A DNA stretch of 40,291 bases from Oscillospiraceae bacterium (GCA_017632035.1 JAGBSG010000061.1:1-40291); one strand, 5' to 3'; numbered from the stretch's first letter, positions 23,001-29,808 are shown. The notes: generated by a model not told the origin, from the letters alone. A program made the numbers and translations.

Positions 23001-23022
23001 GCACCATCCTTCGGGGTGGTGC
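23001..23022 (-). terminator. Leftward-facing terminator hairpin
   Basis: A 9-bp stem with a TTCG loop (GCACCATCC/GGGTGGTGC). The U-run (TTTTATTT) lies on the leftward-reading side, 22992-23000. Read rightward there is no U-run. No leftward gene lies upstream, so its purpose is unclear. A second hairpin (GCCCCGG-CTTCGT-CCGGGGC, 23057-23076) sits just before the next ribosome site. Confidence 0.5.
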
Positions 23023-23096
23023 AATGAGTCAACATTCTGAAGAGAATCTGAACCACGCCCCGGCTTCGTCCGGGGCAGATCAAAGGAGGAATCGCT

Positions 23097-23237
23097 ATGA
23101 TCTCTTTATGGCATCTTGCCTGGATCGTGCCTTTGGCGGCCAGCGCCGGTGCTTTTGTCCTGGTACTTTTCGCTGTAGGTGACACGGATCCGGACTGGTA
23201 CGATGAGGATCAGCTGCGACTGCGTGACACTGTGTAA
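23097..23237 (+). CDS. 46-aa single-span membrane protein in the lysis region
   Basis: One hydrophobic span (LAWIVPLAASAGAFVLVLFAV, residues 7-27) then an acidic cytosol-type tail. AAAGGAGG lies 6 bases upstream of the ATG and the endolysin follows 10 bases later. Small membrane proteins in this place can be holin-like or antiholin-like. It also resembles short phage proteins of the DUF3789 type. No decisive motif. Confidence 0.6.
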   Translation: MISLWHLAWIVPLAASAGAFVLVLFAVGDTDPDWYDEDQLRLRDTV

Positions 23238-23247
23238 GGAGAGATCC

Positions 23248-23844
23248 ATGACAAATAAACAGAAACAATGTCTTCTGACCTACTTGGGATATGACACCGG
23301 AGGCGTGGACGGCATCTGGGGCAACAAATCCCGGCAGGCGGTGGAATGCGCCCAGGAAGATCTGGGCATCCCTGCAGACGGAGTCTGGGGGCCTCAGACG
23401 GAAACGGCTGTCCTGGAGGCAGTGTATACCTATGATGTGGATGCTCCGGTTCAGCAGGAGCCGGAGATGGGCGATCCAGAGCTGGCTGCGCGGTTCAAAG
23501 GTATCCGGTACTGGAGTCCGGAGGAGTTCCGCTGCCAGTGTTATGGTAAATACTGCAATGGCTTCCCGGCTCTGCCCAATCGGACGCTCCTGGAACTTGT
23601 GGACGATCTCCGCCATAAGGCCGGTGCTCCCGGCCATCGCTCCAGCGGCCTGCGGTGTCAGATCCACAACGATCTTCAGCCGGGAAGCGTGCCCGACAGT
23701 CGGCACCGGACAGGCAAAGCCTTTGACTTCATGCTGGAGAACAAGACCGGCCAGCAGCTTCTGGCAATGGCTCAGGCAGATCCGCGCTGTCGGTATGCGT
23801 ACATTATTGGAAACGGCCCCTACGTCCACGTGGACGTCAATTAA
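23248..23844 (+). CDS. Endolysin: PG-binding domain plus M15 peptidase
   Basis: A 198-aa lysin without signal peptide. Residues 1-65 form a peptidoglycan-binding domain (YLGYDTGGVDGIWG, GIPADGVWGPQTETAV). Residues about 90-198 form a peptidase M15A-type fold with zinc ligands H153 and D160 in HRTGKAFDF and H194 in VHVDV. It should cut peptide cross-links in the host wall after the holin opens the membrane. The start at 23248 is placed by GGAGAG; upstream extension is in frame but lies in the previous gene. Confidence 0.92.
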   Translation: MTNKQKQCLLTYLGYDTGGVDGIWGNKSRQAVECAQEDLGIPADGVWGPQTETAVLEAVYTYDVDAPVQQEPEMGDPELAARFKGIRYWSPEEFRCQCYGKYCNGFPALPNRTLLELVDDLRHKAGAPGHRSSGLRCQIHNDLQPGSVPDSRHRTGKAFDFMLENKTGQQLLAMAQADPRCRYAYIIGNGPYVHVDVN

Positions 23845-23864
23845 CACTTAGGAGGAAAAAGAAA

Positions 23865-24335
23865 ATGAATGAATCCGTTTTGGCCGCTAAGGCGGCAATC
23901 ACCGCATTTTTTGCGGCAGTAGGTATGCTGATCGGGTGGAAGGGTATCATGATCCTGGCATGGGTCGTGCTGATGGCACTGGACTATTTGACCGGCACCT
24001 GGGCAGCCATGATGGCAGGGGAGTGGTGCAGCAAGAAAGCTCGAGAAGGAGCCTGGCACAAGCTCGGCGCCATCGTAGTGATCGTTGTCTCAATCATTGC
24101 AGATGGCATTATGCTGGTTATCTGCGGCAATCTTCCCATGCTGCATATTGCATGGCCTGGCGTCATCCTTCCTCTTATGCTTGCATGGTATATTCTGACA
24201 GAACTGGGCAGCATCCTGGAAAACGCAATTAAGATGGGCGCAAATCCTCCTGCATGGCTCAGCGGCGTCCTTGCTGCAGGACTGAAAGCTGTTGAAAATG
24301 CTGGTGACAACGCTCTGGATCTGAAGAATGAATAA
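23865..24335 (+). CDS. Holin, phage_holin_4 type
   Basis: A 156-aa membrane protein with hydrophobic segments at about 8-25, 28-44, 66-88 and 92-115. The DYLTGTWAA motif after span two is characteristic of the phage_holin_4 (phi29/Cp-1-like) family. AGGAGG upstream. It forms membrane lesions that release the endolysin. The C-terminal helix (LKAVENAGDNALDL) is soluble. Last late gene, followed at once by a terminator and attP. Confidence 0.9.
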   Translation: MNESVLAAKAAITAFFAAVGMLIGWKGIMILAWVVLMALDYLTGTWAAMMAGEWCSKKAREGAWHKLGAIVVIVVSIIADGIMLVICGNLPMLHIAWPGVILPLMLAWYILTELGSILENAIKMGANPPAWLSGVLAAGLKAVENAGDNALDLKNE

Positions 24336-24338
24336 GGA

Positions 24339-24363
24339 AAGCCCCTCTCCGGAGGGGCTTTTC
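24339..24363 (+). terminator. Terminator of the late operon
   Basis: AAGCCCCTC-TCCG-GAGGGGCTT (24339-24360) followed by TTTTC, three bases after the holin stop. Confidence 0.93.
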
Positions 24364-24373
24364 TAGGTATGCT

Positions 24374-24386
24374 CCTATTACAAATG
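24374..24386. repeat. Integrase arm-type repeat, left (CCTATTACAAATG)
   Basis: Identical to the repeat at 24591-24603 on the other side of the tRNA-like core. Flanking copies on both sides are typical of attP arm sites bound by the integrase N-terminal domain. Confidence 0.6.
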
Positions 24387-24432
24387 TATTACCAATGGAC
24401 GGCGAAAAAGCATTGCAAATACTGCACTGTAG

Positions 24433-24482
24433 TTTGAATGGGGTTCAAGAGGCCTCGAGTTCGAATCTCGACACTCGGACCA
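24433..24482 (+). other. attP: attP core: 3' half of tRNA-Pro(GGG)
   Basis: Reads as the anticodon stem to CCA of a tRNA: TTTGA/TCAAG around loop ATGGGGT (anticodon GGG, G37), 5-base variable loop, T arm TCGAG-TTCGAAT-CTCGA, 3' acceptor CACTCGG, A73 and CCA. G72 and the anticodon point to tRNA-Pro. The 5' half is absent. Together with the adjacent integrase and flanking repeats, this shows integration into a host tRNA-Pro gene, which the phage copy would restore. Confidence 0.85.
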
Positions 24483-24483
24483 A

Positions 24484-24529
24484 AAATTCCGACTTTTTAC
24501 TGTAAAAGGTAAGAAGTCGGAATTTTTTT
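24484..24529. terminator. Bidirectional terminator next to attP
   Basis: AAATTCCGACTT (24484-24495) pairs perfectly with AAGTCGGAATTT (24514-24525), then more T. It probably ends the integrase mRNA leftward and, after integration, the reconstituted tRNA-Pro transcript. Confidence 0.85.
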
Positions 24530-24566
24530 GTTTATTAAATTTAGCGGTCATCTTGAGAAAGATTCG

Positions 24567-24603
24567 CCTATTACAAATCTACTACAAATGCCTATTACAA
24601 ATG
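24567..24603. repeat. Integrase arm-type repeats, right (three in tandem)
   Basis: CCTATTACAAAT, CTACTACAAATG and CCTATTACAAATG follow each other with a 12-base period just after the integrase stop. With the copy at 24374 they bracket the core, as arm sites do. Confidence 0.65.
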
Positions 24604-24606
24604 CTT

Positions 24607-25752
24607 TTAGATGGCGTTGGTGATGCGGCGCAGACCTTCGATATCCACATCTTGATAGTGCCGGAGCATTTCGGTGCTGGTGTGGCCGATCAGTGCCAGC
24701 TTGTCCTTGTCCGGTGCCTGAACACCTTTCATTAGGGTCGAGAAGGTGTGGCGGCAGCTGTGTGGCGTGTACTTGCGGCGCTTGACTCCGTTTATCTCTG
24801 TGATGGGATTGTCGATTCCACAGGCATCCAGAGCCTTGTAGAAGTGCTGACGATAGACTTCGATGGTCATGCGGCTGCCGCTGCTGTCGCAGAAGACGGG
24901 ACCGGCGATCTTCTTTCCGGTGAGCCGGTCGATGGTGCTCTGGATCTTTGGAGAGACGGTGACGGTGCGGTTCTTACCGGCTTCGGTTTTAGCGCCGCCC
25001 ACGAAGGCTTTTTTCGCCCGGTCATAATCGGTGACATCCAGATCCAGAAGTTCGGAGGGGCGGAAACCCAGGTAACATTCTGCCACAATGTAATCCGCAT
25101 AAGGAACCTTGCCGACATTGAGGGCGAGAACGTCCAGCGCTTCCTTGGGAAGACCGTCCTTGCCGATACCGGCTTCGCCGTTGACCACAAGGTACTGTCC
25201 CATATTCAGCATGGCCATGTTTCGGGGAATGGCAAATTTATAAAGCAGACCGCACAGCGCCTTCATGTTCTCCAGGGTGCGCTTGCCTGCGGTACAGTCA
25301 TCCATGCATTCCTGCAGATCGTCCACGGTGATGTCACAGACTGGCTCATACCAGACAGGACGGAAGTGGTTCATGGCTGCCCGGTAGCAGTCCATGGTGG
25401 ACTTGCTCTTCTTGTGGGTGGGCTCCCAGGCATCGTAGAGCTGACGGAAGGTAACGGTCTTTCTCTTTTCTTCCTTGGTCTGCTGGGTAAGGTTCGGGAG
25501 GTATAGCAGCGCTTCCTTCTTGGTTTTGAAGCCGGACTTGGAAACGGTGATCCGGTGGGACTTGCCCTGTTCGTCGATTTTGCGGCCTAAGACTTTGATT
25601 GCGATCCATGTTCCATTGGGGAGCTTGTAGACGCTGCCTGTGCCGTTGCCCCGGCTTTTGGGCTTGCGACTGATATCCTGCTTTGCGCCGCAGGAGGGGC
25701 AGAACTTGGCATCGTCAGGCAGCTCAGCCCGACATTTTCTGCATTTCAACAT
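24607..25752 (-). CDS. int: Tyrosine integrase with N-terminal zinc ribbon
   Basis: A 381-aa site-specific recombinase. Residues 1-25 hold a zinc ribbon (CRKCRAELPDDAKFCPSCG), unusual in the family. An AP2-like arm-binding region (SVYKLPNGTWIAIKV) and a core-binding helical region (TFRQLYDAWEPTHKK) follow. The catalytic domain has Arg in YLGFRPSELL (about 230), H331-x2-R334 in PHSCRHTF, H357 in LIGHTS and nucleophile Y366. All catalytic residues are present. It lies next to attP and reads towards it. A hairpin region and the repressor block lie upstream. Confidence 0.95.
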   Translation of the reverse strand: MLKCRKCRAELPDDAKFCPSCGAKQDISRKPKSRGNGTGSVYKLPNGTWIAIKVLGRKIDEQGKSHRITVSKSGFKTKKEALLYLPNLTQQTKEEKRKTVTFRQLYDAWEPTHKKSKSTMDCYRAAMNHFRPVWYEPVCDITVDDLQECMDDCTAGKRTLENMKALCGLLYKFAIPRNMAMLNMGQYLVVNGEAGIGKDGLPKEALDVLALNVGKVPYADYIVAECYLGFRPSELLDLDVTDYDRAKKAFVGGAKTEAGKNRTVTVSPKIQSTIDRLTGKKIAGPVFCDSSGSRMTIEVYRQHFYKALDACGIDNPITEINGVKRRKYTPHSCRHTFSTLMKGVQAPDKDKLALIGHTSTEMLRHYQDVDIEGLRRITNAI

Positions 25753-25838
25753 TTTGCACCTTGTCTTTCCGGGGCAAGTATGCTATCCTAAAAGGGTAGA
25801 CTGCCCCTATCGTAGTGGGTTTGGGTTCGCTCTACACG

Positions 25839-25903
25839 CCCTGTCAGTGCGCCAACACTGACAGGGTATTTTTATTTCTTCGCATCAGCGCGCCAACACT
25901 GAT
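25839..25903. repeat. Two hairpins with the same CGCCAA loop
   Basis: An 11-bp perfect inverted repeat CCCTGTCAGTG/CACTGACAGGG (25839-25866) around CGCCAA is followed by TATTTTTATTT. A second, shorter one, ATCAGCG/CACTGAT with one mismatch (25884-25903), has the identical loop. The first works as a rightward terminator. The shared loop suggests duplication. Confidence 0.6.
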
Positions 25904-25909
25904 AACGAA

Positions 25910-26221
25910 TCATTTTGCTTGCTTTCGCTGAGCTCTTTGCTCAATTGTTTTCTGGATAATATTGTTGATAATCCGGTCAGAAATCTTGGGATAGACTACT
26001 TTCATGAAAACAAGAAGTGCGATCAAGAAAATAATCATAAGAATACCGATCAAAATATCCGCAAGTGTTTTACATGTAAACATCAATATAATGCAGAGGA
26101 TAAGAAACAAAAAAGAAAAAGTGGTCAGCCAAAAACCAATAGAGGCAAGTGTATGAGATACTACAGATGCCCGTGGGAAGCCTTCGTATTCTTTGTAGGT
26201 GTATGTGTATTTAATGCTCAC
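25910..26221 (-). CDS. Two-span membrane protein of the lysogeny module
   Basis: A 103-aa protein with a short N-terminal cytoplasmic or external part, two strongly hydrophobic spans (GFWLTTFSFLFLILCIILMF about 30-49 and ILIGILMIIFLIALLVFM about 56-73) and a basic helical tail. It sits between integrase and repressor, leftward like both, and so is probably expressed in lysogens. This place and topology fit superinfection exclusion or lysogenic conversion proteins, which is inference. It is AT-richer than neighbours. Confidence 0.7.
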   Translation of the reverse strand: MSIKYTYTYKEYEGFPRASVVSHTLASIGFWLTTFSFLFLILCIILMFTCKTLADILIGILMIIFLIALLVFMKVVYPKISDRIINNIIQKTIEQRAQRKQAK

Positions 26222-26273
26222 TATGATTCCTCCTCATCGATAGATTGGTTATAAAAGAATATTTTTTAATAAT

Positions 26274-26303
26274 CCGCTTCGGCTATGCCGGGGCGGTTTT
26301 TTT
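26274..26303 (+). terminator. Terminator hairpin beside the repressor stop
   Basis: CCGC...GGC-TAT-GCC...GCGG followed by TTTTTTT, read rightward. Its T-run overlaps the repressor stop codon. Leftward it is only a hairpin with a poor U-run. It may protect the repressor gene from rightward read-through. Confidence 0.6.
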
Positions 26304-26952
26304 ATAGATTACGGCAGAGGCCGACTGCACGGCCTTCAATTCGGATGTCTTCCGTTTCATTTTTTCTGCGGATAATGGAATCGTAATTGGGATTGATGGG
26401 GCGAAGCTCAATATAGTCCGAATGGAGGAATACTCGTTTTAAGGTTGCTTCATCACCGATTCGAACGGCTGCGATTTCACCGTTATCGACGGTGGGCTGA
26501 GCCCGAATAGCTACGATGTCGCCGTTTTCAATCTTGGGAGCCATGCTGTCACCAACACACATAAGGGTGAAGTCGGCGCGCCAGGAAGAAAGGACTTCAT
26601 CATAGTTTTCGATATTCTCTTCTGCAATGATGGGGTCGCCGCAAGCAATTCGTCCAATTCGGGGTTTGCGCTCTGTTTCTGGAAAAGGAACGATGTTTTT
26701 TATGCCACCTAAATCCAAAGACACAGGCATATCATCGACCTGCTCGAAAAGTTCATTCAAAGTCATGGCCATTCCATCTGCCAATTTCTTTAACTGAGGA
26801 ATGGTGGGTGTGACAGGTTTACCAGTTTTGGGATTGATACCCTTTTCCAGTATAGAAATGTATCCGTTAGAAAGGCCACACTGGTTAGCGAATTGGCGCT
26901 GTGATAAATCGTGAGTATCACGATAGTTCTTAATCAGATCACGGAGCTTCAT
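26302..26952 (-). CDS. CI-type repressor, HTH plus LexA/S24 domain
   Basis: A 216-aa lysogeny repressor. Residues 1-75 form an HTH_3 domain (LSQRQFANQCGLSNGYISIL). The C-terminal S24 domain has cleavage site A103-C104-G105, catalytic Ser136 in CVGDSMAP and Lys172 in ATLKRV, so RecA-stimulated self-cleavage and SOS induction are expected. Start at 26952 with GGGAGGT upstream; an in-frame ATG slightly further up is less well placed. It faces the Cro-like gene across a shared operator region. Confidence 0.95.
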   Translation of the reverse strand: MKLRDLIKNYRDTHDLSQRQFANQCGLSNGYISILEKGINPKTGKPVTPTIPQLKKLADGMAMTLNELFEQVDDMPVSLDLGGIKNIVPFPETERKPRIGRIACGDPIIAEENIENYDEVLSSWRADFTLMCVGDSMAPKIENGDIVAIRAQPTVDNGEIAAVRIGDEATLKRVFLHSDYIELRPINPNYDSIIRRKNETEDIRIEGRAVGLCRNL

Positions 26953-26981
26953 AAAATTTACCTCCCGCAAGTGTTAAATAC

Positions 26982-27010
26982 ATTTTACAGTAGAGAAAGA
27001 AAAAAGTCAA
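26982..27010 (-). promoter_or_regulatory. Repressor (pRM-like) promoter
   Basis: Read leftward: TTGACT (27005-27010), 17-base spacer, TAAAAT (26982-26987). It drives cI. Confidence 0.7.
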
Positions 27011-27052
27011 TGCCTATTGTAAAATAAATTAAACAAAATTTGTTAAATAGGG

Positions 27053-27081
27053 TTGACAAATAAGGTCGATTGCTGTAGTAT
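27053..27081 (+). promoter_or_regulatory. Early rightward (pR-like) promoter
   Basis: TTGACA (27053-27058), 17-base spacer, TAGTAT (27076-27081), followed 55 bases later by the Cro-like start. It is the strongest-looking promoter of the module and would start the early operon. Confidence 0.8.
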
Positions 27082-27135
27082 AAGTGTGTAATCGATTTAA
27101 CACCCATCCTTCAGGTGAGAGAAAGGAGTGATGAA

Positions 27136-27336
27136 ATGGGTTATAAAATCAAGGAAATAAGAGAAGCCCTGCACATGACGCAAGAGGAACTGTCTGAGAA
27201 GAGCGGAGTTAGCCGCGTTACTATCTCAGCAATGGAAAACGGGGTTGATCGCAACACAACATCGAAGACCCTGTTGAGTCTTGCTCGTGCGCTCGGCGTA
27301 ACAATCGACCAAATTTTTTATGCCGAAAGTGTTTAA
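27136..27336 (+). CDS. Cro-like HTH regulator
   Basis: A 66-aa HTH_3 protein (MTQEELSEKSGVSRVTISAM) with the C-terminal dimer segment LLSLARALGVTIDQIF. AAAGGAG lies upstream of the chosen ATG; the earlier in-frame ATG overlaps the ribosome site. First gene of pR, divergent from cI, so a Cro-like antagonist is the natural role. Its stop lies inside a 24-base inverted repeat that resembles the operators. Confidence 0.88.
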   Translation: MGYKIKEIREALHMTQEELSEKSGVSRVTISAMENGVDRNTTSKTLLSLARALGVTIDQIFYAESV

Positions 27337-27350
27337 CCGAGTAAACACTT
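27327..27350. repeat. Inverted repeat over the cro stop codon
   Basis: AAGTGTTTA-ACCGAG-TAAACACTT, 9-bp perfect arms. The arms share GTGTT-TA with the GTGTTAAAT half-sites upstream, so it may be an extra repressor site rather than a terminator (no U-run). Confidence 0.55.
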
Positions 27351-27371
27351 GATAAAAAAGGAGGCAACCAC

Positions 27372-27623
27372 GTGGAGCAAAAAGCAAAAACCGCTCCCCA
27401 GGAGCGGGGAGCGGCAGGTGTTAAATGCTGGAGTGGTGATTCTGGTCCGGAGGGCTGTGCCACACAGGGTCATGAAATCAAAACAGATTTCGAATCCGGC
27501 GAAGCCCTGGACGGAATTCTTCGGGAGACAGAAGAATCCATGCGTCGAGGGATGCTTGAAGGGATGATTCCTGAATCTGGCACATCAGAGGGACTGCTTT
27601 CCAAATCTCCGGATGGTCAGTAA
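27372..27623 (+). CDS. 83-aa hypothetical protein overlapping a leftward gene
   Basis: GTG start preceded by AAGGAGG. The protein is Glu/Gly/Ser-rich without known motifs, and its early codons form a GC-rich hairpin (CCGCTCCC/GGGAGCGG). Its last 146 bases overlap, in opposite orientation, the end of the zinc-protease gene, which has the better protein features. Support is the ribosome site and its place after cro. It may be a short leader peptide or spurious. Confidence 0.35.
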   Translation: MEQKAKTAPQERGAAGVKCWSGDSGPEGCATQGHEIKTDFESGEALDGILRETEESMRRGMLEGMIPESGTSEGLLSKSPDGQ

Positions 27624-28218
27624 AAATTGGAAGCAGATGATTTGCAACGTGATCATTCTTACTCCGGTCGTAGCAGTTAGATTCAAGATGGCGTATGACG
27701 GTGGGATCTTTGAGGTCAAATACTTCGGCTTTGGACGCGTCATCATTGGCGTATTGGATGAAAGAGAGGTAGTAGGGAGCACCATCGGAAGTTTTAAGAT
27801 CCACACCATGCCTGTGCCAAAAGTATCCAATCTGCTTCAGAAAGTACAGAGATGCAGTCTGGCAGATAGACTCCTCAAACCACCGCAGAGATGATGGAAC
27901 ATCACCTGGGATTGCATAGTGGCAAAGCTCATGAGCGAATTGATAAGCACACTGTGCCCAGCGGGATGGTTTTGTATGAAGAACAATTACTTGTAAAGAT
28001 CGGTAACATACCGGGTTTGGCGCATTGAAATCGCAGAAGATGGTTAATGGAACAGTACCCAATTCTGGGATACACCGCTTCATGAGAAGGGAAATACAGT
28101 CCAACACATAGGCGAAGTATTGAAGAGAATTGGCAGTTTCACCGACTGGAATCTGTAAGCGAAATGATGGGACATATTTCAGCTGGATGCTGTCATGAGT
28201 TTGATTAAAGACCTGCAT
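27478..28218 (-). CDS. Zinc metalloprotease-like protein (HELCH)
   Basis: A 246-aa soluble protein with the zincin motif H96-E97-L98-C99-H100 in FAHELCHYAI and a downstream Glu in RWFEES (115-116) that could be the third zinc ligand. This is the gluzincin layout also used by ImmA/IrrE-type anti-repressor proteases, although overall similarity to them is not evident. AGGAGAT lies 8 bases before the ATG. It is transcribed against the early operon, as lysogenic-conversion genes often are. Possible roles are repressor cleavage or host modification. Neither can be decided here. Confidence 0.75.
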   Translation of the reverse strand: MQVFNQTHDSIQLKYVPSFRLQIPVGETANSLQYFAYVLDCISLLMKRCIPELGTVPLTIFCDFNAPNPVCYRSLQVIVLHTKPSRWAQCAYQFAHELCHYAIPGDVPSSLRWFEESICQTASLYFLKQIGYFWHRHGVDLKTSDGAPYYLSFIQYANDDASKAEVFDLKDPTVIRHLESNCYDRSKNDHVANHLLPIFTDHPEIWKAVPLMCQIQESSLQASLDAWILLSPEEFRPGLRRIRNLF

Positions 28219-28305
28219 GGCTAATCATCTCCTTTTCTGAATTGTAACACCTTGCTAAATGAATAGCAATTAGAATGTTTGCGCGCCAATTGCTGAGAGG
28301 GTAGT

Positions 28306-28337
28306 GAAAAAGAACAGCCCGGCTAATGCCGGGCTGT
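28306..28337 (-). terminator. Leftward terminator after the lipoprotein gene
   Basis: ACAGCCCGGC-loop-GCCGGGCTGT, 10-bp perfect stem, followed on the leftward strand by TCTTTTTC. Confidence 0.88.
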
Positions 28338-28372
28338 GGAGATGGAAATGTAGGACGATGCGATAACAAAGA

Positions 28373-28768
28373 TTAATAGTCATACGGGAAAATTGCTGCT
28401 GTATAAAATATGGCCTCAACTGCATTCTCGTACTCTGACTTTGTGTAGCCGCCATGCGTGGAATCGTACTCGTATTCATCGACAATGGTAAATGCTTCAG
28501 AGGGAGTAAGACCGTATTCACCATAAACTTGCATTTCCAGATCTCTGATGGATCTACCGTCGATAAGAAGATCCTCGTAATCTTCTTCTTGCTGTTCGTT
28601 TATGCCTCTGTAGTAGCCGTCATCGAAGCCATCGTCGTACCCTTCGTTGTAGGCTTGATTCCTTGCTTCCTCGATATCGCCCTCTGTATAACCACAGCCG
28701 GTGAGAAGCATGAAAGAGAGCAGCAGAACGAGAATAATGTGGATACATTTTGATGTTCTATTTTCCAT
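28373..28768 (-). CDS. Lipoprotein, acidic
   Basis: A 131-aa protein with a type II signal peptide: basic start, hydrophobic IHIILVLLLSFMLL and lipobox LLTGC (Cys25), so it is predicted to be lipid-anchored outside the membrane. The mature part is very acidic and Tyr/Gly-rich (YNEGYDDGFDDGYYRG). It has its own terminator and lies leftward between early genes. An expressed prophage lipoprotein could block superinfection or DNA entry; this is inferred from known cases, not from sequence similarity. Confidence 0.8.
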   Translation of the reverse strand: MENRTSKCIHIILVLLLSFMLLTGCGYTEGDIEEARNQAYNEGYDDGFDDGYYRGINEQQEEDYEDLLIDGRSIRDLEMQVYGEYGLTPSEAFTIVDEYEYDSTHGGYTKSEYENAVEAIFYTAAIFPYDY

Positions 28769-28824
28769 AAAATCACCCTATTCCATCATACATCAACCAT
28801 CGACCATTTTCAAGGAGGCTTATT

Positions 28825-29040
28825 TTGAGACTGAAAGAAAAACTGATCCGCAAGCTTAACAACAGTGTCCAGAGCAGCAGCGCGAGCAGGGAAACCAAAC
28901 TCTTTACCGAGAACACAGTTCTGGTAATGGACATTTCAAAGAAACTGGTCGAGCTGATTCATGACGGCGATGCCAGTTATGAACAGCATAAGCAGATGAA
29001 TGAAAAACTGCACCACATCATGGAGGAATTGCAGAAATGA
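28825..29040 (+). CDS. 71-aa coiled-coil protein
   Basis: TTG start with TCAAGGAGG 6 bases upstream. A short, charged, mostly helical protein (ISKKLVELIHDGDASYEQ, MNEKLHHIMEEL), without known domain. It overlaps the next gene by ATGA, so the pair is coupled. Early operon gene of unknown function. Confidence 0.65.
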   Translation: MRLKEKLIRKLNNSVQSSSASRETKLFTENTVLVMDISKKLVELIHDGDASYEQHKQMNEKLHHIMEELQK

Positions 29041-29399
29041 CCGATACTGATAATCTAGACATTTTCCGTCACAACAACCGTGTTTACGGTATTAGAATTT
29101 GTATTAACTCGAAGAAATTCCGTAAATTGTGCCAGGAAAGAAGATGGTTCGAAGGCTTGTTCAGCCACACATATGAAGAAGTCCTCCAGATGGCGGATGC
29201 CTGCCGTTCTTTCAACGATTTGATGATTCTAGCAAATCATATCGAATTTTCTTCTCGCGACCGACACACATCAAATATCGCAGATTGGATTTTAAGCGAT
29301 TGCTGCCATTTCGCGGTTTACGAAATGGAGCCACTTCCTAAGAATCGGCAATGCAAACTGAAAATTTGCCAGTACTTTTCCCGATTCAAGCGAAAATAA
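29037..29399 (+). CDS. 120-aa hypothetical early protein
   Basis: Soluble basic protein with aromatic and Cys residues (FRKLCQERRWFEGLF, WILSDCCHFAVYEM) and a highly basic C-terminus. No motif recognised. Coupled to the upstream coiled-coil gene by a 4-base overlap. Followed by two tRNA genes. Confidence 0.65.
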   Translation: MTDTDNLDIFRHNNRVYGIRICINSKKFRKLCQERRWFEGLFSHTYEEVLQMADACRSFNDLMILANHIEFSSRDRHTSNIADWILSDCCHFAVYEMEPLPKNRQCKLKICQYFSRFKRK

Positions 29400-29429
29400 A
29401 CCCTTCGCCGTCCAGAAGGGCGGCAACAT

Positions 29430-29504
29430 GGCTCTGTAGCGCAGCGGTTAGAGCGACCCTTTTATACGGGGGGGTCGACGGTTCGAATCCGTCCAGAGCT
29501 ACCA
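29430..29504 (+). tRNA. tRNA-Ile(TAT)
   Basis: Acceptor GGCTCTG/CAGAGCT (first pair G-U), D arm, anticodon loop TTTATAC with TAT at 29463-29465, T arm GACGG-TTCGAAT-CCGTC, A73 and CCA. The anticodon stem has an A-G mismatch at its base. It would read AUA codons, which hosts often decode poorly. Confidence 0.85.
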
Positions 29505-29598
29505 CCGGGTCTGGCATAGCCCGGAATCCTCCTCTCTTTTATGGCAGCCGGAAAGACGGCAGATGGCTGGATAGTTCCAGTATCCAGCCATCACATAC

Positions 29599-29675
29599 GG
29601 AGACATAGCCAAGCGGCGCAAGGCAAGGGACTTTGACTCCCTGATGCGGAGGTTCGAATCCTCCTGTCTCTGCCA
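29599..29675 (+). tRNA. tRNA-Gln(TTG)
   Basis: Acceptor GGAGACA/TGTCTCT (first pair G-U), anticodon stem AGGGA/TCCCT with loop CTTTGAC (TTG at 29633-29635), T arm GGAGG-TTCGAAT-CCTCC, G73 and CCA. The weak first base pair and G73 are glutamine identity features. Confidence 0.92.
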
Positions 29676-29808
29676 CCATTCCCCGGCGCGGTGCCATCCC
29701 GCCCGCCGGTGAGAAATTCCTATTTCCATAAGAATGCCTCCCTTTTCAAACTTTCTCAGACCCGGACGCCGGATGGGGCGTCTGGGAAAATAAAGAAAGG
29801 AGTTCATC

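Larger units (their letters stand above)
26971..27103. promoter_or_regulatory. Operator half-sites GTGTTAAAT in the switch region
   Basis: GTGTTAAAT occurs at 26971-26979, its reverse complement at 27095-27103, and TGTTAAAT at 27041-27048. The first lies downstream of the cI promoter, the third downstream of pR, and the middle one between the two promoters. A further exact copy is at 27418-27426. Likely CI/Cro binding sites. Confidence 0.55.

Noticed and set aside
22995..23030. Rightward terminator ending the phosphatase gene
   Set aside because: No U-run on the rightward side; only the leftward direction has one.
27478..28218. ImmA/IrrE anti-repressor as firm call
   Set aside because: HELCH is present, but the rest of the protein does not show recognisable ImmA features, so only a zinc protease is stated.
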